The notes beneath the pieces are model-generated. The model saw only the letters and a program-made list of their open reading frames with translations, had not been told where the DNA came from and made no database searches. From a bacterium (GTDB taxonomy: Bacteria; Sumerlaeota; Sumerlaeia; MVZB01): a stretch of 28,916 nucleotides of DNA. Of the stretch, positions 8,525 to 16,863 are shown one piece after another; within the stretch, counting starts at the first letter, position 1, and each line of letters opens with the position of its first letter. Made by a program: the position numbers and the translations under genes. The stretch is taken from the NCBI GenBank assembly GCA_023480605.1, contig JAMCWS010000205.1:1-28916 (forward strand), read 5' to 3'.

Positions 8525-9055
8525 ATGTTCGAGGGAAACCTGACCCGGCTGAGAGCTTGCCGCGAGGAGGACGTTCCCCTGGCCCAGCAGTTCATTAGCG
8601 ACCCCGAGGTGAGCCTGAACATGGTGCCCGACATCCCGTATCCGATGACACTCGGCGAAGAACGCAAGTGGTATGAATCGTTATCGGCGCGCGGCGATCG
8701 CTATTCCTTCGCCATCGAGACGCGCGAAGAGACGCGCTACATCGGCGGTTGCGGCGTCAACAACATCAACTGGAAAAACGGGACGGCCGAGGTGGGCATC
8801 TTCATCGGCGACCCTGAGTTCCGCGACAAAGGTTGCGGAACCGACGCGCTGGGCACGCCGGTCCGGTTCGCCTTCGGCCAGATCCACATCAACAAGCTCA
8901 AGCTGAATGTCTTTTCCTTCAATGCGCGGGCGATCTGCTGCTACGAAAAACTGAATTTCAAGCTCGAAGGCGTCTTGCGACAGGAGATCTTCCGCGACGT
9001 CCGTTATCACGACATCCATATCATGTCCATCTTGCGTGAGGAATATGTCTCATGA
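8525..9055 (+). CDS. GNAT family N-acetyltransferase (RimJ/RimL-like)
   Basis: A 176-residue acetyl-CoA-dependent acetyltransferase. The ATG at 8525 is chosen because AGGGAGGA lies just upstream and FEGNLTRLRACREEDV is the usual first strand of the family; longer frames upstream lack a ribosome site. Features are the RYIGGCGVNNINWKNGTAEVG strands, the acetyl-CoA pyrophosphate loop RDKGCGTDAL at residues 100-109 (family form R-x-x-G-x-G), and the late FNARAICCYEKLNFKLEG segment found in ribosomal-protein and small-molecule acetyltransferases. The substrate cannot be told. Its TGA overlaps the start of the esterase gene in ATGA, so the two are co-translated. Confidence 0.92.
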   Translation: MFEGNLTRLRACREEDVPLAQQFISDPEVSLNMVPDIPYPMTLGEERKWYESLSARGDRYSFAIETREETRYIGGCGVNNINWKNGTAEVGIFIGDPEFRDKGCGTDALGTPVRFAFGQIHINKLKLNVFSFNARAICCYEKLNFKLEGVLRQEIFRDVRYHDIHIMSILREEYVS

Positions 9056-9783
9056 ACACCGCCACCGTCCGGTTCCGAAGCGCCGCCCTGGAACGCCACG
9101 CCGAGTTTACGGCCATCCTGCCCGACCTGGCCGCCGCCCCCGGCCCCTATCCCGTTCTCTACCAACTCCATGGTTATTCTGACGATCATCCCTTCTGGAT
9201 GTTGTCGGCCAATCTGGTGCGCCACGTCGCGCGCTGGCCCCTGATCGTCATCCTGCCCGACGGAGCCACCAGTTTCTGGATCAATCGGAGTCCGCGCGAG
9301 CGCTACGAGGATTTGATCGTCGAGGATCTGATGCCCCACGTGTCGCGCATGTTTCACGTCCGGCCCGGCCCGTCGGCCGTCGGCGGCCAGTCGATGGGGG
9401 GATTCGGGTCGCTCCACCTGGCGCTCAAGTATCCCGACCGGTTCGCCTCGGTCTGGGCGCATTCGAGCGCGATTTTTACATTCGATCAGCTTTTGCAAAA
9501 GCTGGACCTTGCGCCCGAGCAGGCGCGCGACGCCGATCTTTACGAACTCGCCGCCCGCATCCCGGCGGACCAGCGCCCGGCGATCGCGTTCGACTGCGGC
9601 CGCGACGATTTTCTGATCGAGCATAACCGGCGGTTTCACGCCTATCTCGAGGAGAAGAAAATCCCGCACATTTATCATGAACACCCCGGCCAGCACTCGT
9701 GGGAATACTGGGAGGCCCACATCCCGACCGCCCTGGCGCGTCACGCCGAGGTGCTTGGCCTGAAGGAAATCCCGCGGCAGTAA
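9052..9783 (+). CDS. alpha/beta-hydrolase, esterase D / S-formylglutathione hydrolase-like
   Basis: A 243-residue serine esterase without signal peptide. It has the oxyanion-side strand PVLYQLHGYSDD, the nucleophile elbow GGQSMGGFGS with Ser114, an acid candidate in DCGRDDF (Asp186) and the catalytic His in HPGQHSWEYW (His215), the order and spacing of the esterase D/feruloyl-esterase-like family. Family members hydrolyse short acyl esters, S-formylglutathione or trehalose/sugar esters; which applies here is unknown. It starts at ATG 9052 within the GNAT stop (ATGA), so expression is coupled to the acetyltransferase. One gene could add and the other remove acyl groups, but that is speculation. 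Confidence 0.9.
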   Translation: MNTATVRFRSAALERHAEFTAILPDLAAAPGPYPVLYQLHGYSDDHPFWMLSANLVRHVARWPLIVILPDGATSFWINRSPRERYEDLIVEDLMPHVSRMFHVRPGPSAVGGQSMGGFGSLHLALKYPDRFASVWAHSSAIFTFDQLLQKLDLAPEQARDADLYELAARIPADQRPAIAFDCGRDDFLIEHNRRFHAYLEEKKIPHIYHEHPGQHSWEYWEAHIPTALARHAEVLGLKEIPRQ

Positions 9784-9914
9784 GCCGGATAACGGCTCCC
9801 GTCCGGAACCCGCCGGGGGAATCGGGCTTCGGCAGCTTGCATTCCGGGCTTGTTCGGTTAAGATAAATATCAAGATCAATCCGTGAAAACGCCCCGCGTC
9901 GGAGATGTCGATCC

Positions 9915-10718
9915 ATGCCCCCGCTCCCGCCGACCATCGCCCTGCTGACCGACTTCGGCCTGGCGGACTGGTATGTGGCCGCCGTCAAGGGCCGGATTCT
10001 GACGGCGCTGCCCGAGGCCCGCCTGGTTGATATCAGTCACGGCGTCCCCGCCTGCAATGTCGAAGCCGGGGCGTTTCTCCTGCGATGCGTACTCGACGCG
10101 ATGCCCCCGGCGACCCTATTTTGCTGCGTTGTCGATCCGGGCGTGGGCGCCACGCGCCGCGCGGTCTGCGGACGCATCGGCCCCTGGGGCTACAGCGGCC
10201 CCGACAATGGCCTGGCCACGCCGTTGTTCGAAAAAGCCGGCGACGACTTCGCCCTCTACGAAATCGCGTCGCCGGGGTTCCGCGCCCCCCAGGTCAGCGA
10301 CACCTTTCACGGCCGCGACCTGTTCGCCCCGGCCGCCGCGCGCCTGGCCGCCGGCGCCGACCCCGCCGCGGCGGGTCCCGCCGTGACCGATCCGGTGATC
10401 CTGCCGCCCCTGGACCCCGAGGAACTGAGCCACGGCCTTCTCGCGCGTGTCATGCTGGTCGATCATTTCGGCAACCTGGTGACGAACATCGCGCGGCCGG
10501 ATTGGGAAGCCCGACTGGCGCGGCGGCGTTTCGTCATTCGTGCCGGACCGTTGCGCCTGACCGCCATCAACCGGACGTTCGCCCAGGCGCGCGAAGTCGA
10601 AGCGCTGGCCTATTGGGGATCAGCCGGAATGCTGGAAGTGGCCGTCAATCGCGGCTCGGCGGCCGAATCCACCGGCCTGCGCGCCGGCGACTCGATTCAT
10701 GTGGATTGGGTTGAATAA
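9915..10718 (+). CDS. SAM hydroxide adenosyltransferase (DUF62 family)
   Basis: A 267-residue cytosolic enzyme of the fluorinase/chlorinase superfamily, non-halogenating branch, which uses water to split S-adenosylmethionine into adenosine and methionine. Family marks are LLTDFGLADWYVAAVKG, DISHGVP, VVDPGVGATRRAV, SGPDNGLATPLF, FHGRDLFAPAAARLAAG and DHFGNLVTNI in the C-terminal barrel. The Asp-Arg-His set that defines the hydrolase branch is present as Asp74, Arg81 and His132, with the expected spacing. ATG 9915 is preceded by a GGAG about 12 bases upstream. It is 131 bases from the esterase, likely a separate unit. The physiological purpose of this family is still unclear. Confidence 0.93.
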   Translation: MPPLPPTIALLTDFGLADWYVAAVKGRILTALPEARLVDISHGVPACNVEAGAFLLRCVLDAMPPATLFCCVVDPGVGATRRAVCGRIGPWGYSGPDNGLATPLFEKAGDDFALYEIASPGFRAPQVSDTFHGRDLFAPAAARLAAGADPAAAGPAVTDPVILPPLDPEELSHGLLARVMLVDHFGNLVTNIARPDWEARLARRRFVIRAGPLRLTAINRTFAQAREVEALAYWGSAGMLEVAVNRGSAAESTGLRAGDSIHVDWVE

Positions 10719-10719
10719 G

Positions 10720-10733
10720 CCGGCCTTCGCCGG
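10720..10733 (+). terminator. short hairpin after the SAM hydrolase gene
   Basis: CCGGC-CTTC-GCCGG begins two bases after the TAA and is followed by GGTTTGG. The stem is short and the T-run poor, so this is at most a weak terminator for the plus strand. Confidence 0.3.
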
Positions 10734-10750
10734 GGTTTGGCGTATTGGCG

Positions 10751-10779
10751 ACAAAAACGCCGGCCCGGTGGCCGGCGTT
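10751..10779 (-). terminator. intrinsic terminator for the DUF378 gene
   Basis: On the minus strand a perfect 10-base stem, AACGCCGGCC paired with GGCCGGCGTT around a 4-base loop (10756-10779), is followed by a T-run (five As at 10753-10757 on the plus strand). It lies about 150 bases beyond the stop of the only nearby minus-strand gene. Confidence 0.75.
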
Positions 10780-10925
10780 GAGGAAACGGAATATCCTACA
10801 TGTGGAGCCGGCCCAGATCGGCAAGTCGCCGCACCCGGCCGATGAGAGCGGCCGTTTTCCGGCGCGCTCCCATGGATGGCCTTACAAGTGCGGGACCGAG
10901 AGCCGTCTGGCCGGCTCCCGCCGCG

Positions 10926-11150
10926 TCACTGGGTGACCGGCTGCCGGGTCGCCCAGCGGCGGCGTTGGGCGGCCAGGCCGAATATTTCGTAAACTCCCGC
11001 GATGCCGACGAGCACATAGATGATTCTGGCCAGAATCGTCAAAGGACCGAAGATCGCGGCGATCACGTTAAAGTCGAACAAACCCATAATGCCCCAGTTC
11101 AGGGCGCCGATGATGAGTAACACCATCGATATGACATCCAATGTTTTCAT
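10926..11150 (-). CDS. DUF378 small membrane protein (YuzA-like)
   Basis: A 74-residue inner-membrane protein. The start at ATG 11150 is chosen because GTGGAGGAC precedes it and MKTLDVISMVLLIIGALNWG is the standard DUF378 beginning; the frame is open further upstream without a ribosome site. Two hydrophobic helices (about residues 6-24 and 37-58) flank the GLFDFNVIAAIFG turn. A basic tail (RRRWATRQ) ends the protein and should face the cytoplasm. Function of the family is unknown. It is a single-gene unit ending in the terminator at 10751-10779; its leader holds the paired hairpins at 11201-11259. Confidence 0.9.
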   Translation of the reverse strand: MKTLDVISMVLLIIGALNWGIMGLFDFNVIAAIFGPLTILARIIYVLVGIAGVYEIFGLAAQRRRWATRQPVTQ

Positions 11151-11200
11151 TGGTGTCCTCCACTTCCCCCACAGGGTCGAGAATGACGTTACGGCGCCGC

Positions 11201-11259
11201 CCGGGGGATTAACTCCCGGAAGGCGTCGCTTCGTTCGAGGGCGGGGGTCTGACTCCCGC
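11201..11259 (+). repeat. pair of matching hairpins, 40 bases apart
   Basis: CCGGGGG-ATTAA-CTCCCGG (11201-11219) and GCGGGGG-TCTGA-CTCCCGC (11241-11259) share the core CGGGGG-N5-CTCCCG. Each has a 7-base stem with a G-T pair at the same position and a 5-base loop of different sequence. The G-T pair is allowed as G-U only in RNA read from the plus strand; the minus strand would have an A-C mismatch. Their period is exactly 40 bases. Confidence 0.6.
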
Positions 11260-11406
11260 GCTCTCACGCTTTCCATTTTAGCAGAAAAACACGCCGGTGG
11301 AGATGGTAAATTGCGCCGTCGACGGGCGTGGGCGCGCCGCCGCGAGGCTGTCGCAAAGGGCGAAGGGCGGCCGGCAAGCAAACTCCAAGAGATACCCGAC
11401 CATTTC

Positions 11407-11434
11407 TTGACTAAAATATCAATCATGTTAAACT
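11407..11434 (+). promoter_or_regulatory. candidate sigma-70-type promoter for citrate synthase
   Basis: TTGACT (11407-11412) and TAAACT (11429-11434) are 16 bases apart within the only AT-rich patch of the intergenic region, about 85 bases before the ATG. The -35 matches five of six consensus bases and the -10 four of six. Confidence 0.4.
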
Positions 11435-11518
11435 GCACAAAATGGCTCGAGCGGCGCCATTCGCCGCCGATGGTTTTTATCTAAATCCTTGAATCGGTCG
11501 GCACAAGAAGGAGAATCC

Positions 11519-12817
11519 ATGGCAAACTTACAACTCTCCAAAAACGCATGCCAACTTTTACTGGATGGCGAGACTTATGAAATGCCGGTCTATGTCGGCT
11601 CGGAAAACGAAAAGGCGGTCGACATCACGCAATTGCGAGCCAAGACAGGCTACATCACCCTCGACAGCGGTTATGCGAACACCGGCTCGTGCGTCAGTTC
11701 CATCACCTATATCGACGGGGAAAAGGGCATCCTGCGTTACCGGGGAATCCCGATCGAGCAATTGGCCCAGAAATCGACCTTCGTCGAGACCGCCTATCTG
11801 ATTATTTACGGCGAATTGCCCAATCGCGAGCAACTCAAGCGTTTCTCGAATCTGCTGACCCAGCACGAGATGATCCACGAGACGCTCAAGCATCACTTCG
11901 AGGGATTTCCGCCGACAGCCCACCCGATGGCCATCCTCTCGGCCATGATCAACGCGATGGGCTGCTTCCAGCCGGATCCCATGGGCACCGGTGATCAATT
12001 CGACGATACGGTGGCGCGCCTGTTGAGCAAAGTGCGCACGATCGCCGCCTTCTCCTATAAGAAATCCATCGGTCAGCCGTTCATTTACCCCAATCCCGAC
12101 TTCAGTTATTGCGCCAACCTGCTGCACATGATGTTTTCGGTGCCTTACAGGGAATTCGGCCCCGATCCCGACGTCGTGGCCGCGATGAACCTGATTCTAA
12201 TCCTGCACGCCGATCACGAGCAGAACTGCTCGACCTCCACCGTGCGCATGGTCGGCTCGAGCCAGGCCAACCTGTTCGCCTCGGTGGCCTCGGGCGTCTG
12301 CGCGCTCTGGGGTCCGCGCCACGGCGGAGCCAACCAGGCCGTCATCAGCATGCTCGAAGAGATCATCAAAAGCAAAATGGACGTTCAGGAGTATATCCGC
12401 AGAGTCAAAGACTCCAAGAACGAAATCAAATTGATGGGCTTCGGCCACCGGGTTTACAAGAGCTACGACCCCCGGGCCACCATCCTGCGCCAGACTTGCG
12501 AGAAGCTGCTCGCCAAACTCGGCATCAAGGATCCGGCGCTGGATGTGGCCAAAGGTCTTGAAACCGCGGCCCTTTCCGACGAGTACTTCATCAGCCGCCA
12601 TCTCTACCCCAACGTCGATTTTTACAGCGGCATCATCATGCGGGCCATCGGCATCCCGCTCAACATGTTCACGGTCATGTTCGCCATCGGACGCATGCCC
12701 GGCTGGATCGCCAACTGGCGTGAGGTCAACGACGATCCCAAGGGACGCATCTACCGGCCGCGTCAGATTTACACCGGGCCGACGATCCGCGATTACGTCT
12801 CGGTCGAACAGCGCTGA
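11519..12817 (+). CDS. gltA: citrate synthase (type II)
   Basis: A 432-residue enzyme that condenses oxaloacetate and acetyl-CoA to citrate, feeding the TCA cycle. ATG 11519 follows a strong AAGGAG site; length equals that of the hexameric type II enzymes. The catalytic residues are visible: His268 in GPRHGGANQAV, His310 in GFGHRVYKSYDPRA and Asp367 in NVDFYSGIIMRAIG. Other family blocks are ILRYRGIPIEQLA near residue 80, HADHEQNCSTSTVRMVGSS, and the C-terminal MPGWIANWREV. The N-terminal Cys and beta-rich segment seen in NADH-regulated type II enzymes is also present. It is probably transcribed alone; a GC hairpin follows the stop, and UbiD starts 119 bases downstream. Confidence 0.97.
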   Translation: MANLQLSKNACQLLLDGETYEMPVYVGSENEKAVDITQLRAKTGYITLDSGYANTGSCVSSITYIDGEKGILRYRGIPIEQLAQKSTFVETAYLIIYGELPNREQLKRFSNLLTQHEMIHETLKHHFEGFPPTAHPMAILSAMINAMGCFQPDPMGTGDQFDDTVARLLSKVRTIAAFSYKKSIGQPFIYPNPDFSYCANLLHMMFSVPYREFGPDPDVVAAMNLILILHADHEQNCSTSTVRMVGSSQANLFASVASGVCALWGPRHGGANQAVISMLEEIIKSKMDVQEYIRRVKDSKNEIKLMGFGHRVYKSYDPRATILRQTCEKLLAKLGIKDPALDVAKGLETAALSDEYFISRHLYPNVDFYSGIIMRAIGIPLNMFTVMFAIGRMPGWIANWREVNDDPKGRIYRPRQIYTGPTIRDYVSVEQR

Positions 12818-12845
12818 GCCTTTCATCCGTTTGACCGCCCGGCTT

Positions 12846-12873
12846 GGCGGGGCCGTCTCCGGCCGGCCCCGCC
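12846..12873 (+). terminator. GC-rich hairpin after citrate synthase
   Basis: GGCGGGGCCG (12846-12855) pairs with CGGCCCCGCC (12864-12873) around an 8-base loop, 28 bases past the gltA stop. It has no T-run, so it may be a rho-independent-like stop only in combination with other factors, or a processing stem. Confidence 0.4.
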
Positions 12874-12936
12874 CCCGACTTCCCCCCGGGCGAAACAACT
12901 GGCCCTATTCACCATCGCCCGGAACTCGCCCACCGC

Positions 12937-14819
12937 ATGAGCGCTCATACCGACGACCGATCAGCCGCCCCACCCCCCGCCGGGGCCCGCCGGCCGCGTC
13001 GTTCGGCCGTGCGGTTTGAGCCGTTGCGTGACCTCCGCCAATACCTCGATCTGCTCCGCCGCCAACATGAACTGGCCGAAATCGACGTTCCTGTCAATCC
13101 CGACGAGGAACTGGCCGAAATCCACCGGCGCGTGATCGCCGTCGGCGGGCCGGCCCTCCTCTTCCGGCGCGTCCGGGGCAGCCCCTATCCCGTGGCGACC
13201 AACCTGTTCGGCACCGCCCGCCGGGTGGAACTGGCCTTCGGGAACCGCCCGTTCGAATTCATCGAGCAGGCGGCGCGGCTGGCCCGCGACCTGGCGCCCC
13301 CGTTCCTGCCCCGGTTGTGGCGAGGGCGGCGGCTGATCGGTCGTCGGTATGAGCTGGGCGAGCGGCGATGCAGACAAGGCCCGGTGTGCGAAGTCGAAGA
13401 AGATCCGCGCCTTACTGAATTGCCCATGCTCAAGTGCTGGCCCGAAGACGGCGGCGCCTTCCTCACCCTCCCCCTCGTCCTGACGCACGGCCCCGTCGAC
13501 GGCCGGCCCAACTTGGGCATGTATCGCATGCAGCGCTACGACGACCGGACTACCGGAATGCACTGGCAGATCGGCAAGGGGGGGGGGGCTTTCATTACCA
13601 CGCGGCCGAACAGCGCGGCGAACCCCTGCCGGTGACGGTGTTCCTGGGCGGCCCGCCGGCCCTCATCCTCGCGGCGGTCGCCCCGCTGCCCGAAGGGGTC
13701 TCCGAATTGCTGCTGGGGTCGCTCGTTCTGGGCGACAAGCTCGCCATGGCGCGACGGCCGGGGGCGCCCCACGCACTCGTCGCGCAGGCCGAATTCGCCC
13801 TCGTCGGCCACGTGCCGCCGGGCGAACGCCGCCCCGAAGGGCCTTTCGGCGATCATTACGGTTACTACTCGCTCCGCCATCCGTATCCGGTTTTCCACTG
13901 CGACCGGGTCTGGCGGCGGCGTGACGCCATCTATCCGGCCACGGTGGTCGGCAAGCCCCGCCAGGAGGATTACTACATCGGCGAGTATCTCCAGCGCCTG
14001 CTGGCGCCGCTCTTTCCACTCGTCATGCCCTCGGTGGCCGACTTGTGGACATACGGCGAGACGGGCTTCCACGCGCTGGCGGGCGCGGTCGTCAGGGAGC
14101 GTTACGGGCGCGAAGCCATGGCGGCCGCATTCCGCATCCTGGGTGAAGGCCAACTGACCCTGACCAAGTTCCTGCTGGCCACCGACGCGCCGCGCGACCT
14201 GCGCGATTTCAAGGGTTTGCTCGAGCACATCCTGGCCCGTTTCCGACCCGAGAGCGACCTGTACGTATTCGCCAACCTTTCCATGGACACGCTCGATTAC
14301 ACCGGCCCGGCCGTCAACGAAGGCTCCAAGGGGGTGATGCTGGGCCTGGGCAAGCCGGTTCGCGACCTGCCCGGCGAATGGTCGGGCGAACCGCCGCCGG
14401 GCACGCGCGAGCCGCGCGTTTTTTGCCCGGGGTGCCTGGTCGTCGGCGGCCCGTCGTTCGCCGAAGACACCGCCTTCGCGGCGCGCCTGGCGCGCGAGCC
14501 TACCCTGGCCGCCTGGCCGCTGGTGGTGCTGTGCGACCGCCCCGCAAGCGCCGCCGCCACGCCGACGAACTTTCTCTGGACCACCTTCCTGCGTTTCGAG
14601 CCGGCGGCCGACATTCATGCGCGCCAGATCGATGTTCGCCGCAACCACATCCGCTACCAGTCGCCGATTGTCATCGACGCCCGAATGAAGCCGTCCTATC
14701 CGGCCGAGCTGTTCGCGCGCCCCGAGATCGCCCGCCGGGTCGAGCAACGGTGGCGTGAGTATTTTCCCGCTGGCGGCGTGGCGATGGGTTCGAGCGACCT
14801 GGGCCACCTCGCCCCTTGA
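12937..14819 (+). pseudogene. UbiD family decarboxylase, frameshifted at an 11-G tract
   Basis: Two overlapping frames together make one UbiD-type prenylated-FMN decarboxylase of about 626-627 residues. Frame one runs from ATG 12937 to TGA 13635 and includes LRDLRQYLDLL, NPDEELAEIHRRV, GPALLFRRVRG, a PMLKCWPEDGG block and TTGMHWQIGKGGG. Frame two takes over after the G-run at 13578-13588 with FHYHAAEQRGEPLPVTVFLG, PEGPFGDHYGYYS (the usual acidic prFMN-site segment), VGKPRQEDYYIGEYLQR and a normal C-terminus at 14819. The join needs one extra G or two fewer. UbiD enzymes act on aromatic or alkenoic acids, including ubiquinone and menaquinone precursors; no UbiX partner is nearby. The cause could be read error, phase variation or gene decay. 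Confidence 0.88.
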
Positions 14820-15016
14820 TAATACCCAACCGCAAATCGCGAGCACGGATCTCCAACGCGATGACGCATCGCCGGTCATGCCCGCGTCGGCGTCCTCGGC
14901 CGGGTGGGGAAGTCGGCTCCAACCGTTCAACGATTATGGCTTACTTGGTGAGTGAAATGCGCCGCCGGTCGTGATAAAGTGGATGCATGAATCTCGCCAA
15001 CGGGAGGGAACGCGCG

Positions 15017-16039
15017 ATGGATATGCGCCAACTGGGCAACAGCGACGTCAAGGTAACCCCCATTATCCTGGGCACCTGGGCGATCGGCGGCCTAATGTGG
15101 GGCCGCACCGACGAAAAAGACTCGATCGAGGCGATCGATAAGTCCATCGAACTGGGGGTGACGACCCTCGACACGGCGCCCATTTACGGCTGCGGCCTGA
15201 GCGAGGAAATCGTCGGCCGCGCCATCGCCGGCCGGCGCGACCGCGTGCAGATCCTGACCAAGTTCGGCGTCAACTGGGAAACCGACGAAGGAACGGCCCA
15301 TGGCGGGATCATCGGCATCGACGGTCGCAAGGTGCCCGTCTGCCGCAACGGTTCGCGCAAACGCATCATCCACGAATGCGAGCAGAGCCTGCGGCGCCTG
15401 CGGACCGACTACATCGACCTCTACCAGCACCACTGGCCCGACCCCGCGACGCCGATCGAAGAAACCTTCACGGCCCTTGAGAAGCTGCTCCAGGAGGGCA
15501 AGATCCGGGCGGTCGGTGTGAGCAATTACACCCCCGAACTGATGAGCGAAGCCCGCCGCCACGTCCCCCTGGCGTCGGTTCAGCCCCCTTACAGCATGAT
15601 CAACCGGGGCATCGAGGAAAACGTGCTGCCCTTCTGCCGCAAGCACGACGTCGGCGTCATCGTCTACAGCCCGATGCAGCGCGGCCTGTTGACGGGCAAG
15701 ATCGGCGTGGACCAGGTTTTCCCGCCGGCGGATCACCGTTCCCGCGAGCCCTTCTTCAAGCCCGAGAACCGCCGGCAGGTCAACGATTTCCTCGAAAAGA
15801 TCCGCCCGATCGCGGAGGCGCACAATGCCACGTTGGGTCACGTGGCGATTCAGTGGGTGCGCCGCCAACCGGGCGTCACGGCCGCACTCGTCGGGGCGCG
15901 CAACGCCCGCCAGGCCGAGGAAAACGCCTGCGCGCTGGATCTCAAACTGAGCGACGCCGAATGGAGAGAAATCGACCGCCACCTGGCCGGCGTGAAACTC
16001 GACCTGAGCCGGCCCGCGGGCAGCGAAAACCAGCGCTGA
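15017..16039 (+). CDS. aldo/keto reductase
   Basis: A 340-residue cytosolic NAD(P)H-dependent oxidoreductase of the aldo/keto reductase superfamily. ATG 15017 is preferred over 14987 because GGAGGGAA lies directly upstream and DMRQLGNSDVKVTPIILGT is the common N-terminus. The catalytic tetrad is in place: Asp52 and Tyr57 (LDTAPIYG), Lys82 (LTKFG) and His139 (DLYQHHWPDP). The cofactor end of the barrel shows VGVSNYTPELM, YSPMQRGLLTGK and ALVGARNARQAEENA. The pattern is closest to the AKR11/YhdN-like general-stress or sugar-aldehyde reductases. The true substrate is unknown. It converges with the TRL-like genes with only 25 bases between stops. Confidence 0.95.
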   Translation: MDMRQLGNSDVKVTPIILGTWAIGGLMWGRTDEKDSIEAIDKSIELGVTTLDTAPIYGCGLSEEIVGRAIAGRRDRVQILTKFGVNWETDEGTAHGGIIGIDGRKVPVCRNGSRKRIIHECEQSLRRLRTDYIDLYQHHWPDPATPIEETFTALEKLLQEGKIRAVGVSNYTPELMSEARRHVPLASVQPPYSMINRGIEENVLPFCRKHDVGVIVYSPMQRGLLTGKIGVDQVFPPADHRSREPFFKPENRRQVNDFLEKIRPIAEAHNATLGHVAIQWVRRQPGVTAALVGARNARQAEENACALDLKLSDAEWREIDRHLAGVKLDLSRPAGSENQR

Positions 16040-16064
16040 TCGCCCCCGCCGCCCCGCTTGTGAT

Positions 16065-16406
16065 TTAACGGGAGCCGCCACCGGTGACGATCGTTTCGTA
16101 GGAACTGTAAATTCCGATCACATTCAGCATCCGGCAGTCGACCTGGTCGATCCGGTCGATCCCGCCGTTGCGGGCGGCTGTCATGACGCTCGCATCGCCC
16201 CAGCTCACCAGGCCCAGGATATTGCTGCATGCCGCCTTCCCCACGCGATCGCCGATTTGGGTGCGGTCGAACGTGATATCGACGGGAGCCGTGGTCTGGT
16301 TGAAGCCGATGGCGCCGTAGTAAGGGACGACCGGCGAGGTCGAAACACAACCGCCAAGCGCGGCGGCCGACAACAAACTAACGAGAATGAGCGTTTTGCG
16401 CATCAT
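16065..16406 (-). CDS. TRL-like lipoprotein, copy 1
   Basis: A 113-residue lipoprotein. The start is one of two adjacent ATGs at 16406/16403 behind GGGAAG; the frame is open upstream but without a signal sequence there. MMRKTLILVSLLSAAALGG then Cys is a good lipobox. The mature part carries the TRL-like (Pfam TRL) pattern: YYGAIGFNQTTAPVDITF, then ILGLVSWGDASVMTAARNGG and IDQVDCRMLNVIGIYSSYET. The family's function is not known; members are often tandem. It is third and last in a minus-strand row of three paralogues, 64 bases after copy 2. Confidence 0.85.
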   Translation of the reverse strand: MMRKTLILVSLLSAAALGGCVSTSPVVPYYGAIGFNQTTAPVDITFDRTQIGDRVGKAACSNILGLVSWGDASVMTAARNGGIDRIDQVDCRMLNVIGIYSSYETIVTGGGSR

Positions 16407-16470
16407 GATCTTCCCATTCCGTTCCGAATGAGTGGAGAACCCGCCCCCCGGACTGCCGAGTACCGCCGCG

Positions 16471-16863
16471 TCATTCGCCGTAGACGTGAACGGTAAACTG
16501 GGCAAACACTCCCAGAACGTTCAGCAACTCGTAGTCGGCGTAAGAGACACGCTCGATGTCCGCCTCGCGGGCCATTTTGGCGAGAGCGGCGTCGTCCCAG
16601 GCGAATTCAAGACCGGTGATCAGGCAGTCCCAGATATACATGGTTCGTTTGAACGTGGCCATGCGTGTCGCTTCGCCGCAGGGATTGCCGTTGAAGTTGA
16701 CCGTCAACGGCGCCTTGGTGGCGACGACGAGTGCGCCCCCCGGCACCCTCACGGGAGCCCGGAAAAGAGCACGCCCGGCGCAGCCGGCTCCGAACCATCC
16801 CCAGGCGGCGCAGACGACCACGACCAGCCACCGGGTAAGAACCTTGTTCGTTTTCATGGTCAT
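16471..16863 (-). CDS. TRL-like lipoprotein, divergent copy 2
   Basis: A 130-residue exported protein whose ATG at 16863 overlaps the stop of copy 3 as ATGA (an ATG at 16857 is also possible). MTMKTNKVLTRWLVVVVCAAWGWFGAG-Cys is a signal with an acceptable lipobox. The mature sequence aligns with its neighbours at the C-terminus (SYADYELLNVLGVFAQFTVHVYGE against HVDYRYLNVLFIFQKF in copy 3), but the middle differs: the glycine-rich LGLV-x-x-GDAS motif is replaced by LITGLEFAWDDAALAKMA, and an extra Cys pair appears. It is thus a diverged paralogue. Translation should be coupled to copy 3. Confidence 0.82.
   Translation of the reverse strand: MTMKTNKVLTRWLVVVVCAAWGWFGAGCAGRALFRAPVRVPGGALVVATKAPLTVNFNGNPCGEATRMATFKRTMYIWDCLITGLEFAWDDAALAKMAREADIERVSYADYELLNVLGVFAQFTVHVYGE

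Larger units (their letters stand above)
11151..11518. promoter_or_regulatory. 368-base divergent regulatory region between DUF378 and citrate synthase
   Basis: The stretch holds no gene. It contains two hairpins of the same design (11201-11219 and 11241-11259), then an AT-rich segment near 11400-11440 with a promoter-like pair, and the citrate synthase ribosome site AAGGAG just before 11519. Confidence 0.6.

Noticed and set aside
9784..9914. SAM riboswitch upstream of the SAM hydrolase
   Set aside because: The 131-base gap shows no conserved riboswitch core and only one loose stem.
13536..14930. 464-codon minus-strand frame
   Set aside because: It is antisense to the clearly conserved UbiD second half; no recognisable domain or ribosome site.
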